A stretch of DNA of 64,000 nt. It comes from Neobacillus niacini (lineage in GTDB: Bacteria > Bacillota > Bacilli > Bacillales > Cytobacillaceae). The translations under genes were made by a program, and so were the position numbers. The stretch is from assembly GCF_019749295.1 (NCBI RefSeq), contig NZ_JACWFG010000011.1, positions 496,001 to 560,000 of the forward strand, written 5' to 3'. The notes beneath the pieces are model-generated. The model searched no databases. It saw nothing but the letters and a program-made list of their open reading frames with translations, and had not been told where the DNA came from. Shown piece by piece: positions 50,918 through 59,880 of the stretch (positions within the stretch are counted from its first letter, which is position 1; every line of letters begins with the position of its first letter).

Positions 50918-52411
50918 GTGAGTAAAACAATTGTTGAAAGCGCTTACGGTAAACTACAAGGTGAACAAATCGGTGGTGTATTTACCTGGAAGGGGATTCC
51001 ATACGCAAAGCCTCCTGCTGGAGATTTGCGGTTTTGTGCTCCAGAGCTTCCGGAATCATGGGAAGGAATCCGTGATGCAACTTCATTCTCACCAGTCGCT
51101 CCGCAATCACAACGAGAGATAATGGAGTTTTTTGGTAATGATATCTCGAATATGAGTGAGGATTGTCTTTACCTAAACGTGTGGTCGCCAGGAGCAGATG
51201 ATAAAAAACGTCCTGTAATGGTTTGGATTCACGGCGGTGCTTTTGTTTCTGGTTCAGGGTCGAGCAGTTGGTATGACGGTACTTCATTTGCTGCAGAAGG
51301 TGATGTTGTCGTTGTTACGATTAATTACAGGCTGGGGATATTGGGCTTTCTTCACCTTGGTGAATTAGGCGGCGGGGAGTATGCGACATCTGGAAATTGC
51401 GGCATTCAGGATCAAGTCGCTGCCTTGCAATGGGTGCAGGAGAATATTGCATCGTTTGGCGGTGATCCAAATAATGTAACCATTTTTGGTGAGTCTGCAG
51501 GAGCAATGAGCATTGGTGTGCTGCTTGGATTCCCTTCTGCTCAAGGTCTTTTTCATAAAGCGATCTTACAAAGTGGGGCGGCAGCAAATGTACATTCCTC
51601 GGAAAAAGCTACAAAAATTGCAGGTCATATTTTAGAGACTTTACAAGTAGAACCAACGAATCTATCAAAATTAGCAGAATTGCCAGTGGAACAGTTAATT
51701 CAAGCGGCAGACCTCGTTCCACCGATGAGCTTAGGGCCTGTGATTGATGGAATCTCATTGCCAAAACACCCAGAAGACGCGATAGCAGAAGGTTCCGCTA
51801 AGGATATCACAATCTTAATCGGTACCAACAAAGATGAATACAATATTTTCAGTGCATTTGACCCTGAGTGGAAAAACGCAGATGAGAGTAAGGTTACCAA
51901 GATTTTTGAAAAAACCTTTGGACCAATGGTACAGCTGATTTCAACTTACCTCGGAGGGAACAAGCCGCTATCCCAAGAACTTTATAACAAACTACTAACC
52001 ATGAGTGTCTTTACATATCCTGCACAAAAATTATCCGAGCTGCAGGTGAAACAAGGTGCTTCTGTTTGGATGTATCGATTTGATTGGGAAACACCGGTAT
52101 TTGGCGGCGTACTTAAATCAACGCACGCTTTAGAAATTCCATTTGTCTTTAATACATTAAATACGCCAAATACGGAAAATTTCACAGGGTCTTCTCCAGA
52201 CCGACAATTGGTAGCAGGTCAGATGCATCAGGCATGGATCAACTTTGCCCATAAGAGTAATCCAAATACTGAAAATCTTCCTGAATGGCAGCAGTATAAC
52301 CTGAATGAGCGCTCAACCATGATTTTCAACATAGAAAGTTCAGTTGAAAACGATCCAAACAGTAAGGAACGGATTATTTGGGAACAGGCAGCAATGATGA
52401 TGAAATCCTAA
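50918..52411 (+). CDS. Type-B carboxylesterase (para-nitrobenzyl esterase-like)
   Basis: A 497-residue esterase of the cholinesterase-type family. Oxyanion hole HGGAF, nucleophile GESAGA (serine about residue 193), acidic residue in GTNKDEYNIF and His in STHALEIPFVF. ENCLYLNVW-like DCLYLNVWSP is the second family signature. Resembles Bacillus PnbA. GTG start after GAGGAGAAGG; the frame extends a few codons upstream without ribosome site. Natural ester unknown. Confidence 0.9.
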   Translation: MSKTIVESAYGKLQGEQIGGVFTWKGIPYAKPPAGDLRFCAPELPESWEGIRDATSFSPVAPQSQREIMEFFGNDISNMSEDCLYLNVWSPGADDKKRPVMVWIHGGAFVSGSGSSSWYDGTSFAAEGDVVVVTINYRLGILGFLHLGELGGGEYATSGNCGIQDQVAALQWVQENIASFGGDPNNVTIFGESAGAMSIGVLLGFPSAQGLFHKAILQSGAAANVHSSEKATKIAGHILETLQVEPTNLSKLAELPVEQLIQAADLVPPMSLGPVIDGISLPKHPEDAIAEGSAKDITILIGTNKDEYNIFSAFDPEWKNADESKVTKIFEKTFGPMVQLISTYLGGNKPLSQELYNKLLTMSVFTYPAQKLSELQVKQGASVWMYRFDWETPVFGGVLKSTHALEIPFVFNTLNTPNTENFTGSSPDRQLVAGQMHQAWINFAHKSNPNTENLPEWQQYNLNERSTMIFNIESSVENDPNSKERIIWEQAAMMMKS

Positions 52412-52436
52412 CGTTCCAAATCTAATTGAATCGATT

Positions 52437-52470
52437 AAAGTGCCTGGCACCAACATGGCACTTTTTTTTG
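52437..52470 (+). terminator. Terminator after the esterase (repeat-family hairpin)
   Basis: AAAGTGCC pairs with GGCACTTT across a GCACCAACAT loop, followed by eight T. Confidence 0.8.
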
Positions 52471-52609
52471 TTCCGATGTCATGATTTGATATCCCTAATT
52501 TAAAAATTTCCACTTTAGTTCTGATTTGAATTATAATATATTAATATATTAGTTTCATTGCTTAACAATGGAATAAGACATTCTAATTAGAGAATAGTAG
52601 ATAAGGGGA

Positions 52610-53581
52610 ATGAAGTTGAAGAAGAGATTTACGAGAATAAGTATTGCTGTTGTTCTGATTTTTATCATCGGAATGGGGGTTGCTGGAAATTACTTCTATA
52701 ATGTCGGTATCAATCGCAGCCAAGATGGACCTGACCTTCACGGAGGCGGCAGCTCTGCGGCAGCTGCCAGCATAGAGGGCTCAGAGGAACAACAGAAAAA
52801 AGTAGCACAGTTAATGAAATGGACAGAACAGCAGGAATTTGAAATGGTTCAAATAAAATCATATGATGGCTTAACATTAATAGGCCGCTTTTTGAAAAAC
52901 CCTGATTCTAACGGCAAAGTGGTCATTTTGGCACATGGGTATAAGGGCAGCGGTGAACAAATGCCGTGGATTACAAAGGATTACTTTGACCTAGGATATG
53001 ATGTTTTAAAGCCCGATGCCAGAGGGCATGGCATGAGTGAAGGGGACTATATTGGCTACAGATGGCATGACCGCAAGGATTATGTCGACTGGATTGACTT
53101 TTTGATAAAAGAAAAGAAAGAGAATAGTATTTTCCTTCACGGATTTTCTATGGGGGCAGCAACTGTCCTCATGACATCAGGTGAAAAACTCCCTGAAGAA
53201 GTAAAGGGAATTATTGCAGATAGCGGTTATACAACCGTTAAGGCAGAGTTGTCTCATCAATTAAAATATCTCTACAACCTTCCAGCTTTTCCACTTATGG
53301 AAGTAACAAGTGTTATCACGAATATTAGAGCGGGATATACCTTTGAAGAAGCTTCTGCAATAGAGAGTGTTAAGAAGAACAAACTTCCGTTGTTTATTAT
53401 TCATGGTGACCAGGATGAGCTCGTTCCAACTGAAATGGCCAATGAAATTTATAATGCTGCTTCAAGTGAAAAAGACTTATGGATTGTAAAAGGTGCAGGT
53501 CACACCGAAGCCTATACCGTTGCAGAAGAAGAATACAAGAATAGATTACAAGTGTTTCTAGATACTGCCGCTGGCGAGTAA
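52610..53581 (+). CDS. Membrane-anchored alpha/beta hydrolase (YqkD-like)
   Basis: A 323-residue hydrolase with one N-terminal hydrophobic segment (residues 9-30), so the catalytic domain is probably outside. VILAHGYKGSGE forms the oxyanion region, HGFSMGAATV the nucleophile elbow, and HGDQDELVP and GAGHTEAY supply Asp and His. Most similar in plan to the Bacillus YqkD group. Substrate unknown. Weak ribosome site (AAGGGGA). A terminator follows. Confidence 0.83.
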   Translation: MKLKKRFTRISIAVVLIFIIGMGVAGNYFYNVGINRSQDGPDLHGGGSSAAAASIEGSEEQQKKVAQLMKWTEQQEFEMVQIKSYDGLTLIGRFLKNPDSNGKVVILAHGYKGSGEQMPWITKDYFDLGYDVLKPDARGHGMSEGDYIGYRWHDRKDYVDWIDFLIKEKKENSIFLHGFSMGAATVLMTSGEKLPEEVKGIIADSGYTTVKAELSHQLKYLYNLPAFPLMEVTSVITNIRAGYTFEEASAIESVKKNKLPLFIIHGDQDELVPTEMANEIYNAASSEKDLWIVKGAGHTEAYTVAEEEYKNRLQVFLDTAAGE

Positions 53582-53636
53582 TGTCTAAACGTGTCCTAGG
53601 CATGTCCTTATAGAGGCGTAATTGAATATCAAGTCA

Positions 53637-53688
53637 GAAAAAGCCGACTCTCCTTCCATGAAACACCAAAAGAGAGTCGGCCTTTTTT
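53637..53688 (+). terminator. Terminator
   Basis: Stem AAAAAGCCGACTCTC/GAGAGTCGGCCTTTTT with a 20-base loop. Confidence 0.85.
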
Positions 53689-53802
53689 ATCAAAATATTT
53701 CTTTCTGGAATTTTGTAGTCTACCCATCTTTTTCATGTATAGTAGAGTAGAAGAAAGATAATACCAATTGTATCGGCTTATAATGTAAAGGTGGAGATAT
53801 TG

Positions 53803-54654
53803 ATGAGAAGAATTATACTGACAACTGAGAGTGGAGCAGATTTACCGAGCGATTTAGCTGATACACATCATGTGCAGGTGGTCCCAATGCATGTAATCAT
53901 GGATGGAAAGGATTATTTAGATGGGTCCTTGCCTGTAATGGACATTTATGATTACTACGACACTACAAAGAAAATCCCCTCTACAACGTCCACCAATTCA
54001 CATGAATATCTTGAATTCTTTACCAAGATTAAAAATGATAACCCTGATTGTATCATTGTGCATATTGGTTATACCTCAAAGGCATCTTCTTCCTTCCAAA
54101 ATGCCATCATCGCAACGGAGGATTTAAAAGATATTTTTCTCATTGATGCTTTAAACGTAACGGGAGGATTAACAGCTATAGTGATGTACGCGGTTAACCT
54201 GTTAGAAAAAGAACCTTTGATTGATCCTGGACTTTTAGTGGAGAAGATAAAATCTGTGGTTCCAAAATCGAGACTGGCATTTGTTCCCGGGAGCTTAGAA
54301 TTTTTAAGAGCAGGAGGACGAGTCAGTAATCTTGCATATCTTGGAGGGGCTTTGTTAAAAATAAAGCCGCGTATTGAATTGGTGGATGGAAATCTTGTTT
54401 CAACCAAAAAGTATCGTGGAAAAATGGATGTCGTCTCAGAAAAACTGATGCAAGATTATCTCACTCAGTACGACATTGATAGAGACCAACTTTATCTAAT
54501 ATACTCTATCGGACTTGATGAAAGCATCAAGCAGGGGATGGAAGATACTGCAAGAGAATTTGGCTTCAAAAATGTCAAATGGATTCAAGCAGGTGCCATG
54601 ATTTCTACTCATGCTGGACCTGGAGGATTCGGAATTGCAGGTATAGAGGTTTAG
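53803..54654 (+). CDS. DegV family fatty-acid-binding protein
   Basis: A 283-residue protein with DegV features: IILTTESGADLP, the central STTSTNSHEYLEFF and VPGSLEFLRAGGRVS, and the C-terminal GPGGFGIAGIEV. DegV/FakB proteins hold a fatty acid and present it to FakA kinase for acyl-phosphate formation. No fakA is in the window. The ATG is chosen for AAAGGTGGAG; four more upstream codons are possible. A HAD-phosphatase gene follows 66 bases later. Confidence 0.88.
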   Translation: MRRIILTTESGADLPSDLADTHHVQVVPMHVIMDGKDYLDGSLPVMDIYDYYDTTKKIPSTTSTNSHEYLEFFTKIKNDNPDCIIVHIGYTSKASSSFQNAIIATEDLKDIFLIDALNVTGGLTAIVMYAVNLLEKEPLIDPGLLVEKIKSVVPKSRLAFVPGSLEFLRAGGRVSNLAYLGGALLKIKPRIELVDGNLVSTKKYRGKMDVVSEKLMQDYLTQYDIDRDQLYLIYSIGLDESIKQGMEDTAREFGFKNVKWIQAGAMISTHAGPGGFGIAGIEV

Positions 54655-54720
54655 GAAACTTATATCGCATGGAGAGTATAATTGAATTGTGAAAAATGAA
54701 TGATAGGAAAGGCTGGTAAT

Positions 54721-55383
54721 ATGAAGGTTGCTATTTTTGATTTTGATGGAACATTATTCCCTGAGGAGACTTTTCCGCTGTTGATGAGACATTTAAAGAA
54801 ACATCCGATCCATTTTCAAAAGTATCGGAAATTTTTCCTGAGGATCCTGCCGGTTTATTTAGCATACAAATGCAAACTTTACCCCGAACAAAAAATGAAA
54901 GAGTACTCCATGTGGGCGTATATTTCCTCTTTTGGCTCGAGCTCAAAAACTGAAATAGAGCAGTTTTTTTCTCAAATTGGCGGGATCATGAGTCAAAACC
55001 TGAGTGATAGTATGTTACATAGGTTAGAACAACATAAAAAAGAGGGTTACTATACTATGCTGGTCTCAGGAGCATACGAACCGCTCCTAAATTCCGTTAC
55101 GGAGGATGTCACCTTTGATTGTATCATTGGAAGCAGTATACCGTATGAGGATGAAAAACTAAGAAAGAATGCTGCCATAAACTATATTTACGGGGAAAGA
55201 AAAACTGATTTTATTACTAAGCATCTTTCTAACATGAAAGTGGATTGGCAAAATAGCTTTGCTTATGGAGACAGCTACAGTGATTTAAATGTTCTTGAAC
55301 TAGTCGGAAATCCTGTAGCTGTCAATCCTGAACCACGTTTATTAGAAATTGCTAATCATCACAAATGGGAAATTATTTCGTAG
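54721..55383 (+). CDS. HAD-IB family phosphatase
   Basis: A 220-residue phosphatase of the phosphoserine-phosphatase-like HAD subclass. Motif I DFDGTLFPEE at the N-terminus, motif II VSGAYEP, motif III/IV AYGDSYSDLNVLE. Substrate unknown; relatives act on phosphoserine or related small molecules. ATG chosen for AGGAAAGGCTGG. Closed by a terminator. Confidence 0.86.
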   Translation: MKVAIFDFDGTLFPEETFPLLMRHLKKHPIHFQKYRKFFLRILPVYLAYKCKLYPEQKMKEYSMWAYISSFGSSSKTEIEQFFSQIGGIMSQNLSDSMLHRLEQHKKEGYYTMLVSGAYEPLLNSVTEDVTFDCIIGSSIPYEDEKLRKNAAINYIYGERKTDFITKHLSNMKVDWQNSFAYGDSYSDLNVLELVGNPVAVNPEPRLLEIANHHKWEIIS

Positions 55384-55466
55384 CGAATGAACATTCTCGT
55401 ATAGAAGAAAAACAGAGACAAATCACAAAAAATTTCACACTATCATTCACATTATATTTCTCAGTT

Positions 55467-55508
55467 AAAAAAGGGCTTAGAGTTGAAATTTTCTCTAAGC
55501 CCTTTTCG
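55467..55508 (+). terminator. Terminator
   Basis: Stem AAAAAGGGCTTAGAG/CTCTAAGCCCTTTT. Confidence 0.85.
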
Positions 55509-55551
55509 AATTCTTTTCTAATACATGTGAAATTTCAAATTTGTGGAACTT

Positions 55552-55827
55552 TTATAGTTTTTTCTTTTTGTCCCACCAAATAAAAAAAAAAACATAGAGC
55601 ATACCAAGTAAAAAATAGTTTTGAATCATTAGAGGAAGAAGTGTATTCAGTATCCATAAATTAATGCCATTAGTTAGAATTGAAGGGAAGGGTGATAAAA
55701 TGAGATATAGTAATGTATAGACAATCATCCCTCTTTTCCTATTCCCTATCTTTCTTTCAATTACCTCCCCTATAAAAAGTGGTAAATAAAAAAATTTGTT
55801 TATTTGTGCATTATTAATAATTCTCAA
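55552..55827 (-). CDS. Small membrane protein, hypothetical
   Basis: A 91-residue protein with two to three hydrophobic segments (VYTLLYLILSPFPSIL, WILNTLLPLMI, FLLGMLYVFFFIWW) and a Lys-rich end. TTG start after ACAGGGG. No family recognised. Base composition is very A/T-rich and the ribosome site is weak, so it may be a degraded gene. Confidence 0.45.
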   Translation of the reverse strand: MRIINNAQINKFFYLPLFIGEVIERKIGNRKRGMIVYTLLYLILSPFPSILTNGINLWILNTLLPLMIQNYFLLGMLYVFFFIWWDKKKKL

Positions 55828-56166
55828 CCCCTGTAAATATTATCAACTTATTATTTTCCCATTTATTTTACTCATCTGCTTCATCAGCAAAAGTTCTTCT
55901 TTTCACATACTCTTCAATATCCAATAATTTCATTTTAACATAAATATCCAACACTCTTTGTATTTTCAATACAAGTATATTTTCCTATGTGTTATACAAT
56001 GTTTGCAGCTCTAAAGTAAACCCGCTGCCTTTTAAAGGGTTGGCATTTTTCATACCACTATTTTGTAATAATTTTTCCAAATAATAAAGGAAGGTAATCA
56101 TTCGATATAGAATTTAACTAGTAATAGTTTCGCAAGCGAAAAGTAGAATGGAGGAAAGTAGTACAT
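55828..56166. other. A/T-rich gap
   Basis: Nothing convincing. A 33-codon minus frame at 55868-55969 has no ribosome site and looks like a gene remnant. The last 60 bases should hold the promoter of the nitronate-monooxygenase-like gene. Confidence 0.5.
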
Positions 56167-57141
56167 ATGTCAAAGATTCCTGCAATCCTAAACAAGTTGA
56201 GAATCCCGGTTATCGGTTCACCTCTTTTTATTATTAGTAATCCAAAGTTAGTCATCGAGCAATGCAAGGCAGGGATTGTGGGTTCTATGCCTGCACTAAA
56301 TGCCAGACCAGCCTCACAGCTTGATGAATGGCTAGCAGAAATTACAGAAGAACTGGCTTCGTACAATGCACAAAATCCGGATTCTCCAGCCGCACCATTT
56401 GCAATTAATCAAATTGTCCATAAGACCAATGATCGTCTTGAACATGATATGGAATTGTGTGTGAAATACAAAGTTCCTATCATCATAACCTCACTTGGAG
56501 CACGTGAAGAAATCAATGTCGCAGCACATAGCTATGGTGGAATAGTGTTCCACGATGTGATTAATAACAAGTTTGCACACAAAGCCATTGATAAAGGAGC
56601 AGATTGTTTGATAGCGGTTGCTGCAGGGGCGGGCGGACATGCAGGTGATAAGAGCCCGTTTGCTCTGATTCAGGAAATTCGTCAGTGGTTTGATGGACCA
56701 TTAGCTTTGTCAGGATCAATCGCAAACGGAAATGCGATTCTTGCAGCGCAGGCCATCGGTGCTGATTTTGCTTATATTGGCTCGCCATTCATTGCCACGC
56801 ACGAGGCTAGGGCTGCACAAGAATATAAGCAAGCCATTGTTGAATCTACCTCAGATGATGTGGTAAATAGCAATTTATTTACAGGTGTACATGGCAATTA
56901 TCTCGCACCATCCATACGAGCTGCAGGCTTGGATCCAAACGCACTTCCAGAAAGTGACCCATCAAAAATGAACTTCGGAGGCAGTGGATCGGCGAAGGCT
57001 TGGAAGGATATTTGGGGAAGCGGGCAGGGAATAGGAGTAGTTAGTGAGGTCACGACAACAGCTGAGTATGTGGAAAAGCTTCATAAAGAGTATAGCGCTG
57101 CGAGAGAAAGAGTTATTAAAGCCAGTGCTGAATTCGTTTAA
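56167..57141 (+). CDS. NAD(P)H-independent flavin oxidoreductase, nitronate monooxygenase-like
   Basis: A 324-residue FMN-dependent TIM-barrel enzyme. IPVIGSPLFIIS, ITSLGAREEIN, DCLIAVAAGAGGHAG and GADFAYIGSPFIATHE are the FMN-binding segments of the 2-nitropropane dioxygenase / nitronate monooxygenase family. It would oxidise toxic propionate-3-nitronate-like compounds, or may be an enoyl-ACP-reductase II-like relative. ATG after GGAGGAAAG. Confidence 0.85.
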   Translation: MSKIPAILNKLRIPVIGSPLFIISNPKLVIEQCKAGIVGSMPALNARPASQLDEWLAEITEELASYNAQNPDSPAAPFAINQIVHKTNDRLEHDMELCVKYKVPIIITSLGAREEINVAAHSYGGIVFHDVINNKFAHKAIDKGADCLIAVAAGAGGHAGDKSPFALIQEIRQWFDGPLALSGSIANGNAILAAQAIGADFAYIGSPFIATHEARAAQEYKQAIVESTSDDVVNSNLFTGVHGNYLAPSIRAAGLDPNALPESDPSKMNFGGSGSAKAWKDIWGSGQGIGVVSEVTTTAEYVEKLHKEYSAARERVIKASAEFV

Positions 57142-57160
57142 TGGTGTGGAAATATAGATT

Positions 57161-57191
57161 AGGACTTTTTATTAAAAAGTCCTATTTTTTT
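57161..57191 (+). terminator. Terminator
   Basis: Stem AGGACTTTTT/AAAAAGTCCT followed by eight T. Confidence 0.85.
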
Positions 57192-57328
57192 TGAGTTTCG
57201 AAAATAATTTGTTATACACATAGGTACATAAGTCTAATACAGCCTATAAATGTCATATATTCTTACTATCTTAGAGTTCTAAGGACTCTAAGGATATGAA
57301 TACTTGCGAAAAAAGAGGTGTTGTCATC

Positions 57329-58042
57329 ATGTTTTCTGTTACAGGAATGCAGACCTTTACCTTTTTTTCTATGACTCATGTTGTAACGTTAGTTCTCTTC
57401 TCCCTAGCATGTTTTATGTTCGTGTATTACAGAAAGAAACTTACGTCATACTCGCGGATTGTAAAATGGACTTTATTTATTACGTTAATACTTTGTGAGG
57501 TCTCTTTTCATTTGTGGTTAATCCTCACACATCAATGGGAAGTGGGGGATCTCCCATTACAACTCTGCTCACTGAGTACGTTTTTATCACTATTTTTATT
57601 TTTGAAAAAGAGCCAAAAAGTGTTTAATTTGTTATTTTTTATTGGTCTCCTGCCAGCCATATTAAGTATGGTCACACCTGACATCGTCTACCAATTTCCT
57701 CATTTTCGTTTCTTAAAATATTTCCTTCATCATTCAGCCATTCCGTTAGCCGTCCTGTATTTTATCCTGTTTGAAGGTTACAGGGTTCCTCGTAAAGCCA
57801 TTATCACTAGCTATCTCACGTTGAACGTGATCGCCGTACCTGTGTTTTTCCTGAATGTATGGTTAGATACGAATTTCTTCTTTTTAGCCAGCCCATCGGA
57901 ATCTGAGACATTATTGTCATTTTTCGGAAGTGGAATTATGTACTATATTAATCTTGAAATAGCTGCAATTATTGTATTTATTATTACCTATATCCCAATG
58001 GAGCTTTTACACAAAAGAGATAATAAGAAAGTGACAGAATAA
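57329..58042 (+). CDS. ywaF: YwaF family membrane protein
   Basis: A 237-residue protein with seven hydrophobic segments (TIGR02206 family). HQWEVGDLPLQLCSLSTFLSLFLFLKK and HFRFLKYFLHHSAIPLAVLYF are typical blocks. Function unknown. ATG chosen for AGAGGTGTTG; an upstream ATG lacks a site. It ends in a 21-base tandem repeat and terminator. Confidence 0.82.
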   Translation: MFSVTGMQTFTFFSMTHVVTLVLFSLACFMFVYYRKKLTSYSRIVKWTLFITLILCEVSFHLWLILTHQWEVGDLPLQLCSLSTFLSLFLFLKKSQKVFNLLFFIGLLPAILSMVTPDIVYQFPHFRFLKYFLHHSAIPLAVLYFILFEGYRVPRKAIITSYLTLNVIAVPVFFLNVWLDTNFFFLASPSESETLLSFFGSGIMYYINLEIAAIIVFIITYIPMELLHKRDNKKVTE

Positions 58043-58043
58043 A

Positions 58044-58148
58044 ACCGTATAGTTTATACAAAAAAGCGCACAGCTTTTACAAAAAACCGTACAGTTTATA
58101 CAATAAAGTGTACAGCTTCTACAAAAACCATACAGTATGAACAAAAAG
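58044..58148 (+). repeat. Five 21-base tandem repeats after ywaF
   Basis: Units start ACCGTATAGTTTATAC, AGCGCACAGCTTTTAC, ACCGTACAGTTTATAC, AGTGTACAGCTTCTAC and CCATACAGTATGAAC; odd and even units match better than neighbours, so the array may have grown as 42-base pairs. Lies just after the ywaF stop. Confidence 0.82.
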
Positions 58149-58182
58149 AGAGTGTACCCTGATCAAAGGATACGCTCTCTTT
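58149..58182. terminator. Bidirectional terminator
   Basis: Stem AGAGAGTGTACC/GGATACGCTCTCT between convergent genes. Confidence 0.8.
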
Positions 58183-58188
58183 GTTATT

Positions 58189-59280
58189 TTACAAAAATGA
58201 AAGTACTAAAACGACCACTAGCGGGACTATGACAATAAGATAACCAATTGGATTTCCAAAGTTAATGGTCCAGCCTACGCCGAAGCGTTTTTCTACAAAA
58301 ATAGAAGGGTCATTTCGGTTGAAATAAAAGAGACCGCCTTTCCAGTGTAAATCATCGTCATAATCCGTGATTTCCTCATCTACTTCACCAACAGGGTGTT
58401 TATCAGAACGACCCACTTTTACAGCAAAAGCTATGGTTGCAGCCAAAATAATAACAAGGAAAATAATCGGCGTCGTCATCATGGCAGTTCCAGCAAATAA
58501 ATCAGGGTGAATGGCTGTTAGTTGGAAGAAAGAAAACAAAATCGTAAGCAATAAACTAACTCCAAACATCAGCCAACTCGAGTATTTCCGTAATGTTAGC
58601 TGACGAATCCGCGATGCATTCGTACCCGTGGCACTTAATTTAATACCCGATTTATTCTTACCGATATTTATTCCTAAGTACATGATCTGCATAGCTAAAA
58701 GCGTAAGCGGCATTAGGATAGCTGACAACGGTGTTTTCTCGGTAAAGGCATCCGCTTCACCGTTTATGCCCCAGTGAGTGGGGATTTGTTCCGGCAAAAG
58801 GTCATATTGGAAAATAGTATATCCGATGACCCCAATCGTCATAATCATCGGGAGTAAAAATAAATACCAAGGAAGCATTTCATCTTGAGACCGTACAGAC
58901 AAATCGGATACTTTTACTTGTTTTAAATTTTCCATCCAATTTTGGTTCTTTTTTAATTGAAGTGTCTTTCCATGGAAGTAGAAATAAAGTGAGAGGCTGA
59001 AAAGAATGATGCCAAACTGAATGAACGTCCCAATTAGTACAGTTTGTTCTTCGCCAGGATTACTTACTAGTGCCCAAAATACATAACCTGCTAAAACGAT
59101 TATTGAAAGGAGGGAAACTAGTAAAGTATAGTTTTTTTTGTAGGATAAGAGCTTCTCATCTTGAATGTGTTTTTCTGGGACGGTGATCCCAAATACGATC
59201 GTCCGTTTTACTAAGAAGGGAATGGCCGTTTGGATACCAACGAGGATAATGGAGATAAATAAAAAGATGGCTAAAGTCAT
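58189..59280 (-). CDS. DUF1648/DUF5808 membrane protein
   Basis: A 363-residue protein with about nine hydrophobic segments. The DUF1648 motif LLPEQIPTHWGINGEADAFTEK lies near residue 165, and the C-terminal DLHWKGGLFYFNRNDPSIFVEKRFGVGWTINFGNP is DUF5808. Related to SdpI-type immunity proteins by the DUF1648 segment. The GntR/YtrA-type regulator upstream ends 17 bases before its start, so one operon. AGGAGG before the ATG. Confidence 0.85.
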   Translation of the reverse strand: MTLAIFLFISIILVGIQTAIPFLVKRTIVFGITVPEKHIQDEKLLSYKKNYTLLVSLLSIIVLAGYVFWALVSNPGEEQTVLIGTFIQFGIILFSLSLYFYFHGKTLQLKKNQNWMENLKQVKVSDLSVRSQDEMLPWYLFLLPMIMTIGVIGYTIFQYDLLPEQIPTHWGINGEADAFTEKTPLSAILMPLTLLAMQIMYLGINIGKNKSGIKLSATGTNASRIRQLTLRKYSSWLMFGVSLLLTILFSFFQLTAIHPDLFAGTAMMTTPIIFLVIILAATIAFAVKVGRSDKHPVGEVDEEITDYDDDLHWKGGLFYFNRNDPSIFVEKRFGVGWTINFGNPIGYLIVIVPLVVVLVLSFL

Positions 59281-59297
59281 AAAAGTTCCTCCTAGAG

Positions 59298-59675
59298 TTA
59301 GATTTTCTTAAAGTCTTTGATAATTGAGGAGACAAGGTCCAGTATTTGTTCATGAGGCATTCCTGCCACAAGGGATTCTGCAACAAGTGGCTTATATTCT
59401 TCTTTTAGCCGGGCCAAAGAAGATTCATTAAAATCTTGGGGAGAAGAGATAATTGCACCTGATTTCGGAACAATCGTAATAATTCCTTTCTTCTCTAATT
59501 GGTGGTAGCTTTTATTAACCGTATGCATGTTCACGCCAAGGTCAGAGGCAAATGCCCTTACCGAAGGCAGCGAATCTCCTGGATGAATCCAACCTCTAGC
59601 AATCCCTTCGACAATCTGATTGGATAACTGCTCATAAATGGGAATGTCAGAGTCAGGTTCAATTCGAATAATCAT
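59298..59675 (-). CDS. GntR family regulator, YtrA subfamily
   Basis: A 125-residue regulator with a short C-terminal dimerisation tail in place of a ligand domain. DSDIPIYEQLSNQIVEGIARG and PSVRAFASDLGVNMHTVNKSYHQLEKKG are the winged helix. ATG chosen for GGAGGGG six bases upstream. It probably represses its own operon with the DUF1648 gene through the GTTCTA palindrome at its promoter. Confidence 0.87.
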   Translation of the reverse strand: MIIRIEPDSDIPIYEQLSNQIVEGIARGWIHPGDSLPSVRAFASDLGVNMHTVNKSYHQLEKKGIITIVPKSGAIISSPQDFNESSLARLKEEYKPLVAESLVAGMPHEQILDLVSSIIKDFKKI

Positions 59676-59704
59676 TAATTTCCCCTCCAATCTGTTCTAT
59701 ATAT

Positions 59705-59738
59705 ATTATAACACATTCTGTTCTACTGTGAATAGAAC
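59705..59738 (-). promoter_or_regulatory. Promoter and palindrome of the ytrA-type operon
   Basis: Minus-strand -10 TATAAT (59710-59705) and -35-like TTCACA (59732-59727). Palindrome GTTCTA-N7-TAGAAC (59720-59738) overlaps the -35 region, a typical repressor position. A GTTCTAT half site recurs near 59694. Confidence 0.65.
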
Positions 59739-59741
59739 AAA

Positions 59742-59822
59742 TATCCAGAGGGACGGTTCTCTTATCCAGAGGGACGGTTCTCTTGGTACAAGTTACAAAA
59801 AAGAAGACCAGTAGAACCGTCC
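59742..59822. repeat. Two direct 21-base repeats plus inverted copy
   Basis: TATCCAGAGGGACGGTTCTCT occurs twice head to tail (59742-59783); AGAACCGTCC at 59813-59822 is its inverted core, so the block can fold into a hairpin. Confidence 0.8.
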
Positions 59823-59835
59823 CCATGGAAACAAA

Positions 59836-59880
59836 AAGGAACCATTACCTCCCTGAAAACAGGAAGTAGTGGTTCCTTAT
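59836..59880 (-). terminator. Terminator of the GrpB gene
   Basis: Imperfect stem AAGGAACCA/TGGTTCCTT around an inner ACCTCC-type loop, directly after the GrpB-family stop. Confidence 0.6.

Noticed and set aside
55868..55969. 33-codon minus-strand frame in the 55.8-56.2 kb gap
   Set aside because: No ribosome site; TTG start only. Possibly a remnant of a decayed gene, not called.
58044..58148. 21-base tandem repeats as in-frame extension of ywaF
   Set aside because: The ywaF stop codon precedes the array and the continuing frame is not long or protein-like.
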